Assembly: GCA_014281115.1 (NCBI GenBank)
Contig: JACONQ010000005.1
Span: 1,612,001-1,676,000, forward strand
Direction of reading: 5' to 3'
DNA length: 64,000 bases
Source of the DNA: Laburnicola sp. R22_1
Lineage: Eukaryota; Ascomycota; Dothideomycetes; Pleosporales; Didymosphaeriaceae
Part shown: piece after piece, positions 25,511 to 37,548 of the stretch
How the letters are laid out: each line of letters starts with the position of its first letter
Position numbering within the stretch: position 1 is the stretch's first letter
Program-made: the position numbers and the translations under genes
The notes under the pieces: generated by a model
What the model was told of the DNA's origin: nothing
The model's input: the letters and a program-made list of their open reading frames with translations, nothing else
Databases searched by the model: none

Positions 25511-26058
25511 AATGGTCTATATATAAGTAAAATAAAAGATATAACGCAAGACTAGTGCAATATTATATAGTCATAGAGATTTAAGAAAAATGCTTTATAA
25601 AATATTGCTAAGGCCTAATAAAAGTAGCTAGTGCTAATAAAAAGAGTAGGAATAGAAAAATAAAAGTAGAAAGGAAAAAGTAAAAGGAGAAAGAGACAAT
25701 AATAGTAATGAAAGGGCCTTTTATAGTAAATAATAAGACCAATTACCTATTTAAGTATAGCGTAAAAGCTATAAGTAAGATCTAGATTACCTAAATAAAG
25801 TGTATCTATTTTCTAATATAGGCTTACTATCTAATTATTTACTATAAAAAGATTATAAAGTACACTTATTAACAGAAATCTAGAGTTAAAAGATAAGCTT
25901 ACTAATAAAGTAAGTAATAACTCTAAAAAAGCTTATATTATTTAGAGACGTCTATATATTATAACTTATACTAATTTTATTTAGTAATAAGTGTAAAAGC
26001 TTTATAACCTCCTTTTTTTATTTTACTATATTACTTTATATATATTTTACTAGTATTA
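25511..26058. repeat. AT-rich RIP-mutated DNA, nothing identifiable
   Basis: No open frame, terminal repeat or recognisable protein words between copies e and f of repeat Y. Confidence 0.45.
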
Positions 26059-26186
26059 TGTAACATTAAATTAACTATCTAGGGGTAGCACGATAAAGGC
26101 TTTTATCTTAAATAACATGACAAAAAAGCAGAGCCCCTGCTTAGTAATTAAAAAGAGCGTGAAAAAGGTAATTACAAAAAAGTACT
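26059..26186 (-). repeat. Terminal module of repeat Y, copy f
   Basis: TAACATTAAATTAAC, TAGGGGTAGCACGATAAAGG and GCCCCTGCTTAGTAATT, matching copies c and g. Confidence 0.7.
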
Positions 26187-26745
26187 AGCGTTATAAGACT
26201 ATTTAGTAGAGCGTATAAAAGGTTAGTTTAATTCTATATTATAAGCCTTTAGATAGCTACTAAGATTACTATTTTAAAGATAAAATCCTCTATAATAACC
26301 TAATTAATAAAGGTACTCTATAACTTTTCTTCTTACTATAGCAAATAAGATATAATAGATTTTGTCCTAATAGTAGCTATAAAAGGACTTTTAGGCTATA
26401 TAGTTACTATAGCAGATAGTAATCTAGTATTAAAATTAATTTAGTATATCTTTTAAGGTATTATTTAATATAAGCTATACTATTAATTTTCTAATAACTA
26501 AAAAACTTACTATTAAGATAATAGTCTCGATAAAGCTAGTATAAGTTCTTACTAACTATATTATTTTTTAGATACTTTAGCTTAGCTCTATACTACTAGA
26601 TTATAGCTAGATTACACTTGTCTTTAAACTAGCCTTTATAGTAGATCTAGTATCTAATATAGCTAGACTTAAGGTAATAGCTATTATACTAAAGATAATA
26701 CTAATTAATGTTAAAGAAGTCTCTAAAATATAGCTTTAGCTATTA
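26187..26745 (+). repeat. RIP-mutated DNA with a possible retroelement protease trace
   Basis: Near 26,455-26,520 the plus-strand frame reads SFKVLFNISYTINFL, which could be a decayed aspartic-protease DTG motif (D and G codons changed by RIP). The match is short and uncertain. The rest holds nothing I can support. Confidence 0.35.
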
Positions 26746-27035
26746 TGTAGCGTTAATTTATCTACCTAGAGGTAGGACGATAAAGGTTTTCATCTCAAAT
26801 AACATAATAAAATAAGCAGAGCCCCCTGCTTAGTAATTAAAAAGAGCATGAAAAAGAGATTACAAAAAAAGGGCGTTCGAAAAGTTTAAACTATTGTCGC
26901 GTTATTAGATATTCGAGGTTAGTTTTTAATTAAAATTAGGTATTGTACATAGTATATATAACCTTCTATCTTAATCTACTTTAACCTTAAACTAAAAAAA
27001 TGGTTAATAAAGGTATTTGGCAAGCCGACCTTAGC
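26746..27035 (-). repeat. Repeat Y, short internally deleted copy g
   Basis: Carries both ends of the family within 290 bp: the inverted terminal module (26,746-26,875) and the inverted start TTTGGCAAGCCGACC (near 27,020). This shows that the two modules belong to one element. Confidence 0.65.
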
Positions 27036-27129
27036 TATTATATAGAGCTCTTTTATATAGGTATTAAAGTATTTAAGGTACGTTTATATAACTAGAATTA
27101 AGATAACTTACCTAATAAAGGTAATATGG

Positions 27130-27852
27130 GATTTTTTTTTGCGACTAAGGGGTTTCTAATAAAATTATTATAATAATAGTAGTTATCTCTTCTACTATTA
27201 TTAATATAGAAAAGCGTTTTAAGATAGTATTAATAAAAAGGAGTTAGTGCGTTATAAGCGAGCTAAGTAAGCTTAGTAGGCTTAGCACGCCTACTTTAAC
27301 TAAAAAAATCTATATATAAAACTATGCATAAGTCTATATTACTATACTAGTTTAGAGTTAGAAGAAGAAGATAAAATAGCGCTAGTGCTATAACTAGTAC
27401 AACGCTATAACTATTATCTTCTTTACTATTATTCCTAAAGATTGCTAGTAATAGCTATATTAGTAGGTTTGTGCTATTATAAAATATATGCTAGATAGAA
27501 GCTTATACACTATAGGTACACTAACGCTTTATCTTTATATTAAAGTTAACCTTAAAGAGACTTCTACTACTATTACTCTATTTTCTACTATTTTTCTAAG
27601 CTTTAATACTAATACTACTATTAAGGCCGCCTAAAAGTATGCTTTAAAAATCTATTCACTTACTACTATTACTAGGTCTACACTAGAATACTACTTTATC
27701 TAGACTATTATTAATAAGAAGTAGAAGGTATACCTTACTTTATATAAGGTAGTTCTAGTATACTAGTTAGGCTAACAATAGATTAGTAACTATAGAAGTA
27801 GTAATAATAGATATATAAAGTTTCTACTATAGTTTTTTATATTACTACTAGT
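27130..27852 (+). repeat. Repeat 'Z' copy 2, left part (interrupted by a gypsy element)
   Basis: Homologous to 10,670-11,210 plus 13,045-13,140. At 27,764 it keeps an intact TAGTATACTAG where copy 1 carries the pogo-like element. It breaks off at 27,852, where the gypsy LTR begins, and resumes at 42,758. Confidence 0.8.
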
Positions 27853-28041
27853 TATAAGAGCGCTACTAGAACGCTTAATAGTTAATAAGGCAGAATAGAA
27901 TAATATTAGGAGGTAAGTAGTAATGAGACGAATTGCTACCCACTCTTATCCAAAGTGAGGAGGTTTTTATCTAAATCCCCACTAGGCCCAAAGGAGACAT
28001 AAGTCCCTATTTGGCCACCTAAGCGATAAGGAGGCCTTACA
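27853..28041 (-). repeat. Gypsy LTR, left copy (3' LTR of the minus-strand element)
   Basis: 189 bp, about 90 percent alike to the right LTR by eye. It includes the shared block GGCCCAAAGGAGACATAAGT. The differences are mostly C/T and G/A. Confidence 0.9.
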
Positions 28042-29415
28042 GTATCCCCCTTCTAGGATTAACTCGACCTAGGTTACCCTAGAAGATTAAAATGTGCAAT
28101 ATTCTATTATCTTCGCTTAAAAAATAAACAATCGCTAGTCTTATAACTATATAGCAATAATTATTATTATGTTAGGCGCCATTACGCTATTAAGGTGCTC
28201 TAGGGCACCTAACTAATTTGGGAGCCAAAGGTGCTGTTAAGCGAGGCTTGGCGTAGTTATTTTGGTTTTCACTTGCCTTTGCACCACCCTTGCTTCTCGC
28301 GTCTTTACTAGTTAATTTAGTATATACTATCCTACTCTTATTGTTCTAATGTGTCCTAATGTCCCTTTCTATAGTAAGATGGCCCTTAAGAAGACGCTTG
28401 CTATATAGCGGGTAGAGTTAGCTCGTAACTAACCTACTAGTGCTAATTCGTACGTTTATTACGTTAAACTTATCTATAAGAGGGATCTACTTTGCACATG
28501 CCACTTTCTAGATACTAAACTTATCCTATTAATCTAAATTAATAGTGTTTAGCTATCTAGGTGTGGTAATTACTTAATTTAGAATAAACACTACCTTATA
28601 GTAATGTATGCCTATATTAGGCGCCATTATGCCGCTAACTAAGACAATATAGTACCCTATTAACTTTAACGCTAAGCTTAATAGTCTTATAACTGCTTAG
28701 GCTCTTCTTTATAATAGTAATTCTAATAAGAATAAGGAATATATCTGCAAGACTACTAAGAGGCTTATAAATCGCATTAAGTGGGTGTAGTTATTCTTAT
28801 AGCACTTTCTATTAACTAATTACTTCTTAGCTTGTTTAAGCCCTACGCATAGAATCTCTGTGTCTATAATAGTAGCAATATCTGTTAATTAACCTATTGC
28901 TTTACTAAGAAGCGCGCTTATACTAATATAAAGCGCGAGACTAAGTAATATTGCTATAAGAAGGCTATTAACTGTGCAATCTATAAGGGTGGAATCCTAA
29001 AGCGAGACAAGATCTATAATTTCGCCTTTTGTCCTATTATATTGTATACTAACGTGGTTATAGAACAAATACAGACTAACGTGTTATTAGAAGTTTTGGG
29101 GTAATAGTAAGAGTTCTACTTGCGGCTATAGTTGCGGATAGTGCCTTTCTAGCTTCTTAGTAGTGCTTTTGGTCCCTTTAGGGGCCTTAGGCTAATGTGT
29201 ATGTATAAGGGGGACCTCTGAGGCTATTATGCCTTAGTGTCCCTAGGAGTGACAGCTCTCTATAATATAGGAGTCTGTTAGGACTTAAATAGCGCCTTCT
29301 AGCGGGCGGCGACGCCCTAAAATATCTTAAATCTAGGATCTTAGAATATTCTCTTCTTTTGGCTCTAAGTGAAGTATAATATACTTTTATAGTCCTTTAT
29401 AGTTCTTTTTAACTA
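28042..29415 (+). other. 3' internal region of the gypsy element with a cysteine-containing plus-strand frame
   Basis: Less mutated than neighbouring DNA. The plus-strand frame beginning with ATG at 28,379 reads MALKKTLAI then, past a stop, ELARN and later LLCTCHF and RCGNY before breaking up. It runs opposite to the gypsy genes. It could be an accessory antisense ORF of the element, a captured fragment, or chance. I do not recognise the product. Confidence 0.4.
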
Positions 29416-30855
29416 ACGTACTTTGCACTCGAGTCGATTATTCCATCGAGTCGATCACTTTGCCAAGACCCCACTAAAACGTACTATCAGCAATAGTACA
29501 ACGCGATGCCTTAACCACACAACAAACCACTGGCGTTAAAAGAAGCGCGTATACAGCTTGCGATCCAGGCTATTAAACGAGACGCGACACTCTCTTAGCG
29601 ACGCGCTGCAGCCCTCTATAACGTCTCTTAAAGTATACTTAGCAACCAACGCGCTAGAAAGACGTTTAGACACAACTGCGCACCTAACAAAATAAGACTT
29701 ACTATAAGAGAGGAGTAGGTGATTGTGCAGCATATACTCGACCTAGACGCGCAAGAATTTCTGCCCCAGCTTAATGCTATAAAAGATATGGCCGATTCTT
29801 TACTGGCTGCACGCCACTACGAGCCAGTTGGCCAGAGGTGGCCTTATGACTTTGTTAAGCGCCAGCCAAAGCTTCAAGTCAAGTTCAATCGAAAGTACGA
29901 CTACAAGAGAGCCCTCTAGGAGGATCCTAAGGTAATACGAGGCTGGTTCTAGCTTGTGGAGAATATAAAGGCTAAGTATGGTATCCTGGATAAGGACACC
30001 TACAATTTCGACGAGTCTGGCTTTATAATAGGCATAATATCGACTGGAGTGGTAGTCACAGGCTCTAAGCGTTAAGGACGGCCAAAGCAGGTGCAGCAGG
30101 GCAATAGGGAGTGGACAACAGTTATCTAAGGCATTAACGCAATAGGGTGGTGGATCCCACCCTTTATTATCTTTAGGGGCAAGCACCACCTCTCCGCCTA
30201 GTATAAGGAGAAGGATCTACCTTATGATTGGGTTATTGCAGTCTCTAAGAACGGCTGGACGACAAATAAGCTTGGTCTGTAATGGCTAAAGCACTTTAAT
30301 AAGCATACAAAGAGGCGTACTACTAGTGGAGCATATTTGCTTATTATTAATGGCCACGAAAGTTATAACTTGCTCGAATTCCAGGATTACTGCAAAAAGA
30401 GTAATATTATTACTCTCTGTATGCCTCCATATTCGTCGCACCTCTTGCAGCCACTTGACGTGGGTTGTTTTGCGCCGTTAAAGAAGGCGTATAGGCGCCA
30501 AGCCGAGAATCTAATGCGCAACCACATCACGCACATCACTAAAATCGAGTTCCTACCTTGCTTTATTGCTGCTTTTAAGGCTTTAATTACTAAAAGTAAT
30601 ATTAAAGGAGGCTTTCGAGGTGCTGGCCTAGTGCCCCACAACCCAGAAGTTGTGATATCGCAGCTTGACGTCCGCCTGCGTACGCCTCCACTTTGTACTA
30701 TTCGCGATAGTACATAGGAGTCGCAAACTCCGCGAAATAGTACAGAACTTAGGTCGCAATCGACGCTGGTTAAGCAGAGGATTTAAAGGCATGTAGATAG
30801 TTCTCTAACTTATATAGTTAAGGCGGTGGAAAAGCTTATTAAAGGCGCTAAGCTA

Positions 30856-32968
30856 CTGTGTCCGTGCACTCAACGCCCGGATTCAGTCAACGCCCCGCTG
30901 AACGCAAACCACCCCAAATTTTAACACGCCATAACGCCACCAATATAAGCTCAATTGAGGCTGCAATTAAAGAAATAGAATCGCTAAGGTCAGAAGAATC
31001 TTTCTCTTATACTAAGATCGCTAGCAAGCATGGCGTTAATCGAAGTACGCTGTCGCGAAGGCACCAAGCGATTCAAACGACGCGTGCAACTGCGGGGTTT
31101 AACTGACAGAAACTTAGTCCCTAACAAGAGCAGGAGCTTGTACAATACATTAAAGGGCTTACAGCGCGTCACTTGCCACCCACAAGAGAGATGATACGAA
31201 ATTTCGCGTTAACAATAGCTAAGGAGCTAGTGAGCGAGAGCTGGGTTACTCGCTTCATCAACCAACACAACATCTATCTGATCTCTTGATGGGCAGCTGG
31301 TATGGACAGCAATCGCCACCAAGCCGACTTAGGGGATAAATACAGCCTGTATTTTAATCTCCTGGGTGCCAAAATTAAGGAATATGACATTGAGCCTCGT
31401 CACACGTATAATATGGATAAAAAAGGCTTCTTAATTGGTATTACTAGCCGATTAAAACAAGTGTTTAGCAGACGAATATGGGAGAATAAGGAGGTTATAG
31501 CATCTCTCCAAGATGGCTCTTATAAATAGATTACCCTCCTAGCGTGTGTTTGCGCTGATGGATTAGCCTTACCGCTAAGCCTTATCTATTAGGCTACTAA
31601 TAAGGCTATATAATTAAGCTGGGTAGAGGATATTAAGGCAGGAGAGCACTTAGTACACATTTCCTTGTCGCCTTTAGGCTGGACAAACAACGATATTGGC
31701 CTTGCCTGGCTTAAATAGGTGTTTAATCGCTACACTAAGGCAAAAGCTTGATAGTCTTACTAGTTACTTATCCTTGATGGCCATAGATCTCACGTTACTA
31801 TGGATTTTATCGACTATTGCGACCGTAATAGGATACTCCTAGCCATCTTCCCCCCTTATTTAACCCACACGCTTTAGCCACTTGATGTGGTTCTATTTAA
31901 GTCTCTATTAACTGCGTACTTAAAGGAGCTATTAGATCACCTCTACCAGAGCCAGGGACTCCTCCCTATTAAGAAAGGGGACTTCTTCCCTCTATTCTGG
32001 GAGGCCTGGACAAGCTCTTTTAAGGAGGAGACGATACTTAAGTCTTTTAAAGCAACAGGCATATTACTATTTAACCTAAAGGTTATACTCAAAAGGTTCA
32101 CTAATACTACCCTAGATAAGCAGGAATCGCGAGAGAGCTCTACGTTAGTACTTAGCGGATCTAACTGGCGTAAACTAGACCGCCTTGTACGATCCGCAGT
32201 AGAAGATCAGAGTAGTAAGGACGCGCAGAAGCTTAGCCGCTCACTCCACCACATCTTAGTTCAAAATGAGTTACTTTACTATAAGATTGCTAGGTTAAGA
32301 GAGGCTCTTACTACAAAAAAGAAGCACAAGAAGAAGGGAAAACCTCTAGATCTGCAACAACGTCAAGAGTACTATAGGGGGGCGGTTTTCTGGTCACTAA
32401 GGAAGGTTAGGGAGGCTCGCGTACGTCAGTCTGTAAAGGAACAAGAGAAGAAGGAGCAGAAGCTTCAAAAAGCTAAGAAGGCTGAGTTAAAGAAGGCAGC
32501 TAAGCTATGTAAGGAGAAAATTGCAGAGGAGAAGCGTGTGGCGAGGGAGGCAGCTAAGGTAGCTAAGGAGAAGGAGAAGGCTAAGAAGGCAGCAAAGCGT
32601 GCTTGCTAGAGAGAAGCTTGCGACGATGCAAAAGCTCTATAATCTACCTAAAAGGGTAAGAGAAATGCCTTGCAGCTATCTATATAGAGTAATAAGCGTT
32701 AGAAACGCGTAGTTAATACTATAACTACTTAGGAGGCTTTAGGTGCTGTATTAGCAGCTCCACCTAGGACTACGTAGCACGGCCGCAACGTTAAGCTTCC
32801 AAGTAAATATAAGTAGCACAGGTGAATCGCAAGCATTAAAATAGTACTTTACTACAAAATCTCATAATAATAGCGATTTTGTGTGGCTCTGCAGCCTTAT
32901 TTTAGTTAAGCTGCTATGGTGTTCAGCGGGGCGTTGACTGAATCCGGGCGTTGAGTGCACGGACACAG
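30856..32968 (+). mobile_element. Pogo-like DNA transposon E1, 2,113 bp, lightly RIP-mutated
   Basis: Inverted termini CTGTGTCCGTGCACTCAACG (left) and its complement (right), about 50 bp. TA on both sides (30,854-30,855 and 32,969-32,970). Its transposase frame (about 30,945-32,880) is single and interrupted by RIP-type stops. It encodes YTKIASKHGVNRSTLSRRH (psq-like helix-turn-helix), YNMDKKGF (first Asp, Glu changed to Lys), LLIDGHRSH (second Asp, intact), QPLDVVLF (third Asp), and a long basic coiled C-terminus rich in KKAAK. Insertion is in the transposase ORF of element A. Confidence 0.93.
31887..32609 (+). pseudogene. C-terminal part of the E1 transposase (longest open stretch)
   Basis: The 240-residue open frame holds the end of the DDE domain (FPLFWEAWTSSFKEE, then FKATGI), a helical linker, the conserved LREALTTKKKHKKKGKPLDL block and a Lys/Glu/Ala-rich coiled tail. 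It begins just after the third catalytic Asp. The same blocks occur in E2 and E3. Confidence 0.8.
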
Positions 32969-32973
32969 TAATA

Positions 32974-35073
32974 CCGTGTCCGTGCGCGTAATGCCCGGAT
33001 TCGCGTAATGCCCGCGCAACACCAAAACACCCTAACTTTAGCACGCGATAACTCCACCATTATGGATCCATATCAGGCTGCGATTGATGAGATAGAATCG
33101 CGAGAACTAGGAGAAGATTTTTCATATACAGAAGTTGCTGCTAGGCATGGGCTTGAACGATCTACGTTGGGTTGAAGGCATCGAGGGGTAACGCGCCCTA
33201 GGCAGGTCAAGAATATTAACCAGCTGAAACTCAACCTACAGCAAGAGCAGGAGCTCGTACAATATATTAAAGGACTCACAGAGAGACATATACCTCCCAC
33301 TCGAGAGATGATACAGAACTTCGCCTCTACTATAGTAAAGGAGCTAGTTAGCGAGAGCTGGGTTACCCGCTTTATCAACCGACATAGCATTCAGCTTATT
33401 TTGTAATAGACAGTTGGCATGGACAGCAATCGCCACAAAGCTGATTTAGAGGATAAATATCGCCTCTATTTTAACCTCCTACACAGCAAGATCGATTAGT
33501 ATTAGATAGATCCTTGTTATATCTATAATATGGACGAAAAAGGCTTCCTAATTAGTATTGTGGGTAGATTAAAACGAATATTCAGCAGACGAATGTGGGA
33601 GAAGAAGGAGGTTAGGGCATCGCTCTAGGATGGCAATCGCGCATGGATTACGCTCCTAGCATGTATCTGCGCTGATAGATTAGCTCTGCCGCCAAGCCTT
33701 ATCTATGAGGCTGCAAACAAGGGCATCTAATTAAGCTGGGTAGAGGATATTAAGGCAGGAGAACAAGAAGTCTTTATCACCTCATCACCCTCTGGCTGGA
33801 CGAACAACAATATTGGGCTTGCCTAGCTTGAACAGGTATTTGATTGCTGCATAAAAGAGAAGACTCGCCGATTATATCGACTCTTGATCGTAGATGGCTA
33901 TGGATCCCACATTACTATGGACTTTATTGACTACTGTGATTAGCATAGGATCCTCCTTGCTATCCTGCCTTCTTATTTAACTTATACGCTTTAGCCTCTT
34001 GATGTTGCGATGTTTAAGCCTCTATCAACAGCCTACTTAGTAGAGCTATCAAGATATCTCTATAGAAGCCAGGGCCTGGTTTCTATCACCAAAGGCGACT
34101 TCTTCCCCCTATTCTGGAACGCGTGGAAGGTCTCCTTCAAGGAATCAACTATCCTCAGCTCTTTTAGAGCCACAGGCATATCGCCACCTGATCCTGATCC
34201 TATCCTTAATAGGTTTACCTAGGATCAAGAATCAGGCGATAGCTCCTCATTAGGGTTTAGTGATTATGACTGAAAAAAGATGGATAGGCTTGTACGCTCT
34301 GCAGTAAGTGATTAAAGTAGCAAGGATACACAAAAGCTTCGTCAATCACTCCACCACCTATCTGTTGAAAATAAGCTGCTTAAGCATAACAACGATGGGC
34401 TTAGGCAGGCGCTATCTATTAAGAAGAAGCGTGGGAAGAAGAGCAAAGCTCTAGACCTTTAATAGCGCCAGGATTATTATAGTAGGGCTATCTTATGGTC
34501 ACTAAGGAAAGTAAGGGAGGCACGTGTTCGTCAATTAATTAAGGAGCAGGAGGATAAGCAGTAGCAGCTTTAAAAAGCAGCAACAGCAGAGCTGAAGAAG
34601 GCAGCTAAGCTATATAAGGAGAAAATCTAGCAGGAGAAGCGTGTTGCGCGAGAAGTAGCTAGGGAGGCAAAGGAGAAAGAGAGGGCTGAAAAGGCAGCTT
34701 AGCGCGCTGCCTAGAAGTCTGCCCGCGACGCTGAAAAAGCTCTACAACTATCCTAAAAGGGTAAGAGAAAGGCCTCTTAGCCAGCTCTACAGAGCAGAAA
34801 GCGTCAGAAACGTGTTGTTGATGCTTAAGATAATGGGGAGGCCTTAGAGGGCGCATCTACTTCCCTAACCAGATCTACACGTTGCGGCCGCAACGTCAAG
34901 CTTCCTAATAGATATAGATAGTGCAAATTGATCGCAAGCATTGATATAGTGCTACTCTGGAAAATCTCGTGATAATATTGATTGTGGGTGGTTCTATTGC
35001 CTGGTCGCTGATAGAGCGCTTCTGGTGTTGCGCGGGCATTACGCGAATCCGGGCATTACGCGCACGGACACGG
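32974..35073 (+). mobile_element. Pogo-like DNA transposon E2, 2,100 bp
   Basis: Inverted termini CCGTGTCCGTGCGCGTAATG, with the word GCGTAATGCCCG repeated twice in each terminus. TA on both sides (32,972-32,973 and 35,074-35,075). One base separates its left TA from the right TA of E1. The transposase frame begins at ATG 33,062 (MDPYQAAIDEIESRE) and continues with RSTLG, then a mutated CENP-B-like region, YNMDEKGF (first Asp), LLIVDGYGSH (second Asp, intact), LDVAMF (third Asp) and the basic tail. It carries more stops than E1 or E3. Same orientation as E1 and clearly related, but divergent in its termini. Confidence 0.92.
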
Positions 35074-35503
35074 TAGGGCATTCTTTGGTGTTAATAACCA
35101 AACGCAACGCTGAACTTCAAGCTGCTAATAAGGCCGCCACGCGACGTAAATCGCATAAAAGAAAGCGAGTACAGCGTGAAGGAGTCCTCACAGCTGAAGA
35201 GGGCCAGCGGCTGGCCACTCTAAAGGAGTTTGGGGCGCGCAGTGATGGGCAAAAGGCGAAGAAGAGGGTGCGCGCTAATAGAGGCGAATTTGCTTAATAG
35301 CGCTGTGGACGCTGCGGCAAGCCTGGGCATAACAAAACAACCTGTAGGCAGCCTGTAGAAGTAGATTCTGAATAGATTGGCCTATTTGGACTATCGAAAA
35401 TAGTTCGTGTTGACTCTGTACTATCGTGAATAGTACAGAACTTGGTGGGGTCTTGGCAAAGTGATCGACTCGATGGAATGATCGACTCGAGTGCAAAGTA
35501 CGT

Positions 35504-37548
35504 TAATCCCTAGAAATACTATAATCTTTTTAAGTTAATATTGCCTTTACAACACCTTGCGCTATTAAACACCTCTATAATTATAGTAAAAAACCCTCTA
35601 TAGGAAAAAATAGGTAAAGGTAGCAAGTGTACTTTCTATAGTAATTCTCTAACTATATAGTTAACCTAAGTCCGATTTCTTATCTATAGAAGAAAGGAAT
35701 TAAAATTCCCTATTAAAATTTCCTAAGGAGATTCTTTTATCTCCCTTCTGCAGTTGTTTAACCTAAACGAGAGTCTCTTTGCTAGCGTCCTAAAATATTC
35801 TTTTTTTTAAAATTTTTTAATAGTGTTGACACTTAGATTAGTGCTTGGCTTCTATGAGTTTTCTTCTTCTAAGTAACCTTTCTATTTAATAAGGTATTTC
35901 TAGGTTCTAACTAATAACTGCCTACTCTCTAGCACTTTCTTTACATAGTATATATTATTGCTAAACGTACATAGAGTGTCTATAATAGGATCTTCTTAAG
36001 ACTTAATAGCTTCCCTTTGTTTATATAACTCTAATAATAATATATAGAAGACTAAGTGTGCGTTTAATTTTGGAAAGTTAACTCTATAGGCTCCTTTCCC
36101 TATAGGGTACTTAATTATGCCTAGTCTAATAAACTTTTAATTAAGTTTGCGCTTAGATTAAGTAGAGTTTAGATGTCTAGTAGATATAAACACTTAATTT
36201 TCTAGTTTAAGACTAAGGTACTTTCTCTTTTTATTGGCGTATTTTTTCTAGTACTTATTTGCTGCTGCGATCTTTGTTCTATATTAAGCCTATAGTGCGA
36301 TAACTCTTACTATAATTAACGTGTCTAGTGGCGATTCTCTATTGCTAAGCGGCATTCTAGGCTATTCTAGCGTATAAGAATCCGCTCTATAGTATGTGTA
36401 AAAAGAAGTTACTCTAGTTGCTGCGTTTACGCTATTATTATACGCAAATTTCGTAATTAGTAACTACCTTACCTAGTTATCCTATTCTAGGCAGCAAAAA
36501 CACTAAAGATACTACTTAAGTGTCTAATTTTGCCTTTTAGTTTGCCTGTCTATTTGCGAGTAATAGGCTAATAGTAACACCCTTATAGTGTTAAGGTAAT
36601 AATAAAAAGAGTCCTAATAGCGAGAGTTTATTATTAGACTTCTGTCTAATAATATCGTCTTAAGAGTGCTATATAACCTAATAATATTCTAAATCTAGGC
36701 TTCTGCTAAGTCCTTTGCGTTCCAATCTGTCCTAGTAGGTATATAATAAGCCATCTTTATTAGACGGTCTATTATTACTAGAATAGCATTATAGACTTGA
36801 CTGAGTGTTTAGCTAGGGAATAAGTCTATAATAAAATTTAAGGTGATATCCTTCTAAGGGCCATTTGACATAGGCAAAGAATTTAAAAGACTATATAATT
36901 AGTATTAAGGTGCGACGGACATTTTGCACTTTAAATAGTTATAATAGTAGTTCTTAACTTTGTGTCGCATTTCTTTCTATTAAAAATGCCTCCTTAACTT
37001 CTCTAATGTCTTTTTCGCCCTAGAATGCCCATCTATAGGACTATTGTGGCATGTCTAGAGAGCCTTTACCTTCTCCGCACTTATTATAAGCATTTTAATT
37101 CTGTTCTACTCTATTACGCCTTTTTTTAGCGACTTCTTACCTAACTGTTAAGACTAAGGTTCTTCTAGAGCCTTAACTTTATCTTTAATCTCTAAGTTAG
37201 ATTTAGAGCTAACCTTTATTAATAATATTAGCTCTTCTGTAATTACTCTTCTAGGTTCGCGCCTTCTTAGCCGCCTTTGTTTCTGGGGTACCGCTTATTA
37301 GGATTTTATAATCGCACTAATTAATTGGGTAGTTAGTTTATTAAAAGTATTTCTACTTAATAATATTCCTAAAGACTCTATATAAGCCCTGTTTCCTTTC
37401 TCTACTAGGTGTTACGCCTCGCTTATATAGTTAGGGCGTCTTAATAGTCTATTTACTAGGTTTTTCTTCCCTGGCTAGTAGATAATAATAAAATTATACT
37501 CTGCTAGCCTCTTATAGATCCTAACCTACTAGTAGTTTAATTTCTTTA
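35504..37548 (-). mobile_element. Gypsy RNase H/integrase segment
   Basis: Part of the 27,853-42,757 element. The minus strand reads the integrase HHCC finger (CHNSPIDGH near 37,040, KCKMSVAP near 36,920) and the core DITLNFIIDLFPS, YNAILVIIDRLIKMAYYIPTR (near 36,740-36,850) and TILLDRSLIINSRY (near 36,640). RIP-decayed. Confidence 0.85.

Larger units (their letters stand above)
29506..35429 (+). pseudogene. Fot1-like transposase with C-terminal zinc knuckle (element A), disrupted
   Basis: The frame starts at ATG 29,506, runs to the insertion at 30,855, and resumes at 35,074 to the TGA at 35,427. Visible features in order: an N-terminal helix-turn-helix-like region; WPYDFVKRQPKLQVKF (CENP-B-like DNA-binding part, about 29,840-29,890); DKDTYNFDESGF with the first catalytic Asp (near 29,994); LLIINGHESYN at about 30,339, where the usual second Asp is Asn, consistent with a RIP GAT/GAC-to-AAT change; HLLQPLDVGCF with the third Asp (near 30,440); and a zinc knuckle CGRCGKPGHNKTTC near 35,308-35,350. 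About eight stops are all of RIP type. It catalysed cut-and-paste transposition at TA. The two nested elements separate the catalytic domain from the knuckle. Confidence 0.85.
29416..35503 (+). mobile_element. Fot1-like DNA transposon 'A', interrupted by two pogo-like elements
   Basis: Inverted termini ACGTACTTTGCACTCGAG extend about 60 bp to the motif TTTGCCAAGACCCCAC. TA duplications at 29,414-29,415 and 35,504-35,505. Without the nested elements it is 1,871 bp, matching copy B (1,857 bp). Only moderately RIP-mutated. It inserted in the gypsy internal region. Confidence 0.93.

Noticed and set aside
29800..30189. 129-residue minus-strand frame
   Set aside because: Antisense of the Fot1-like transposase of element A.
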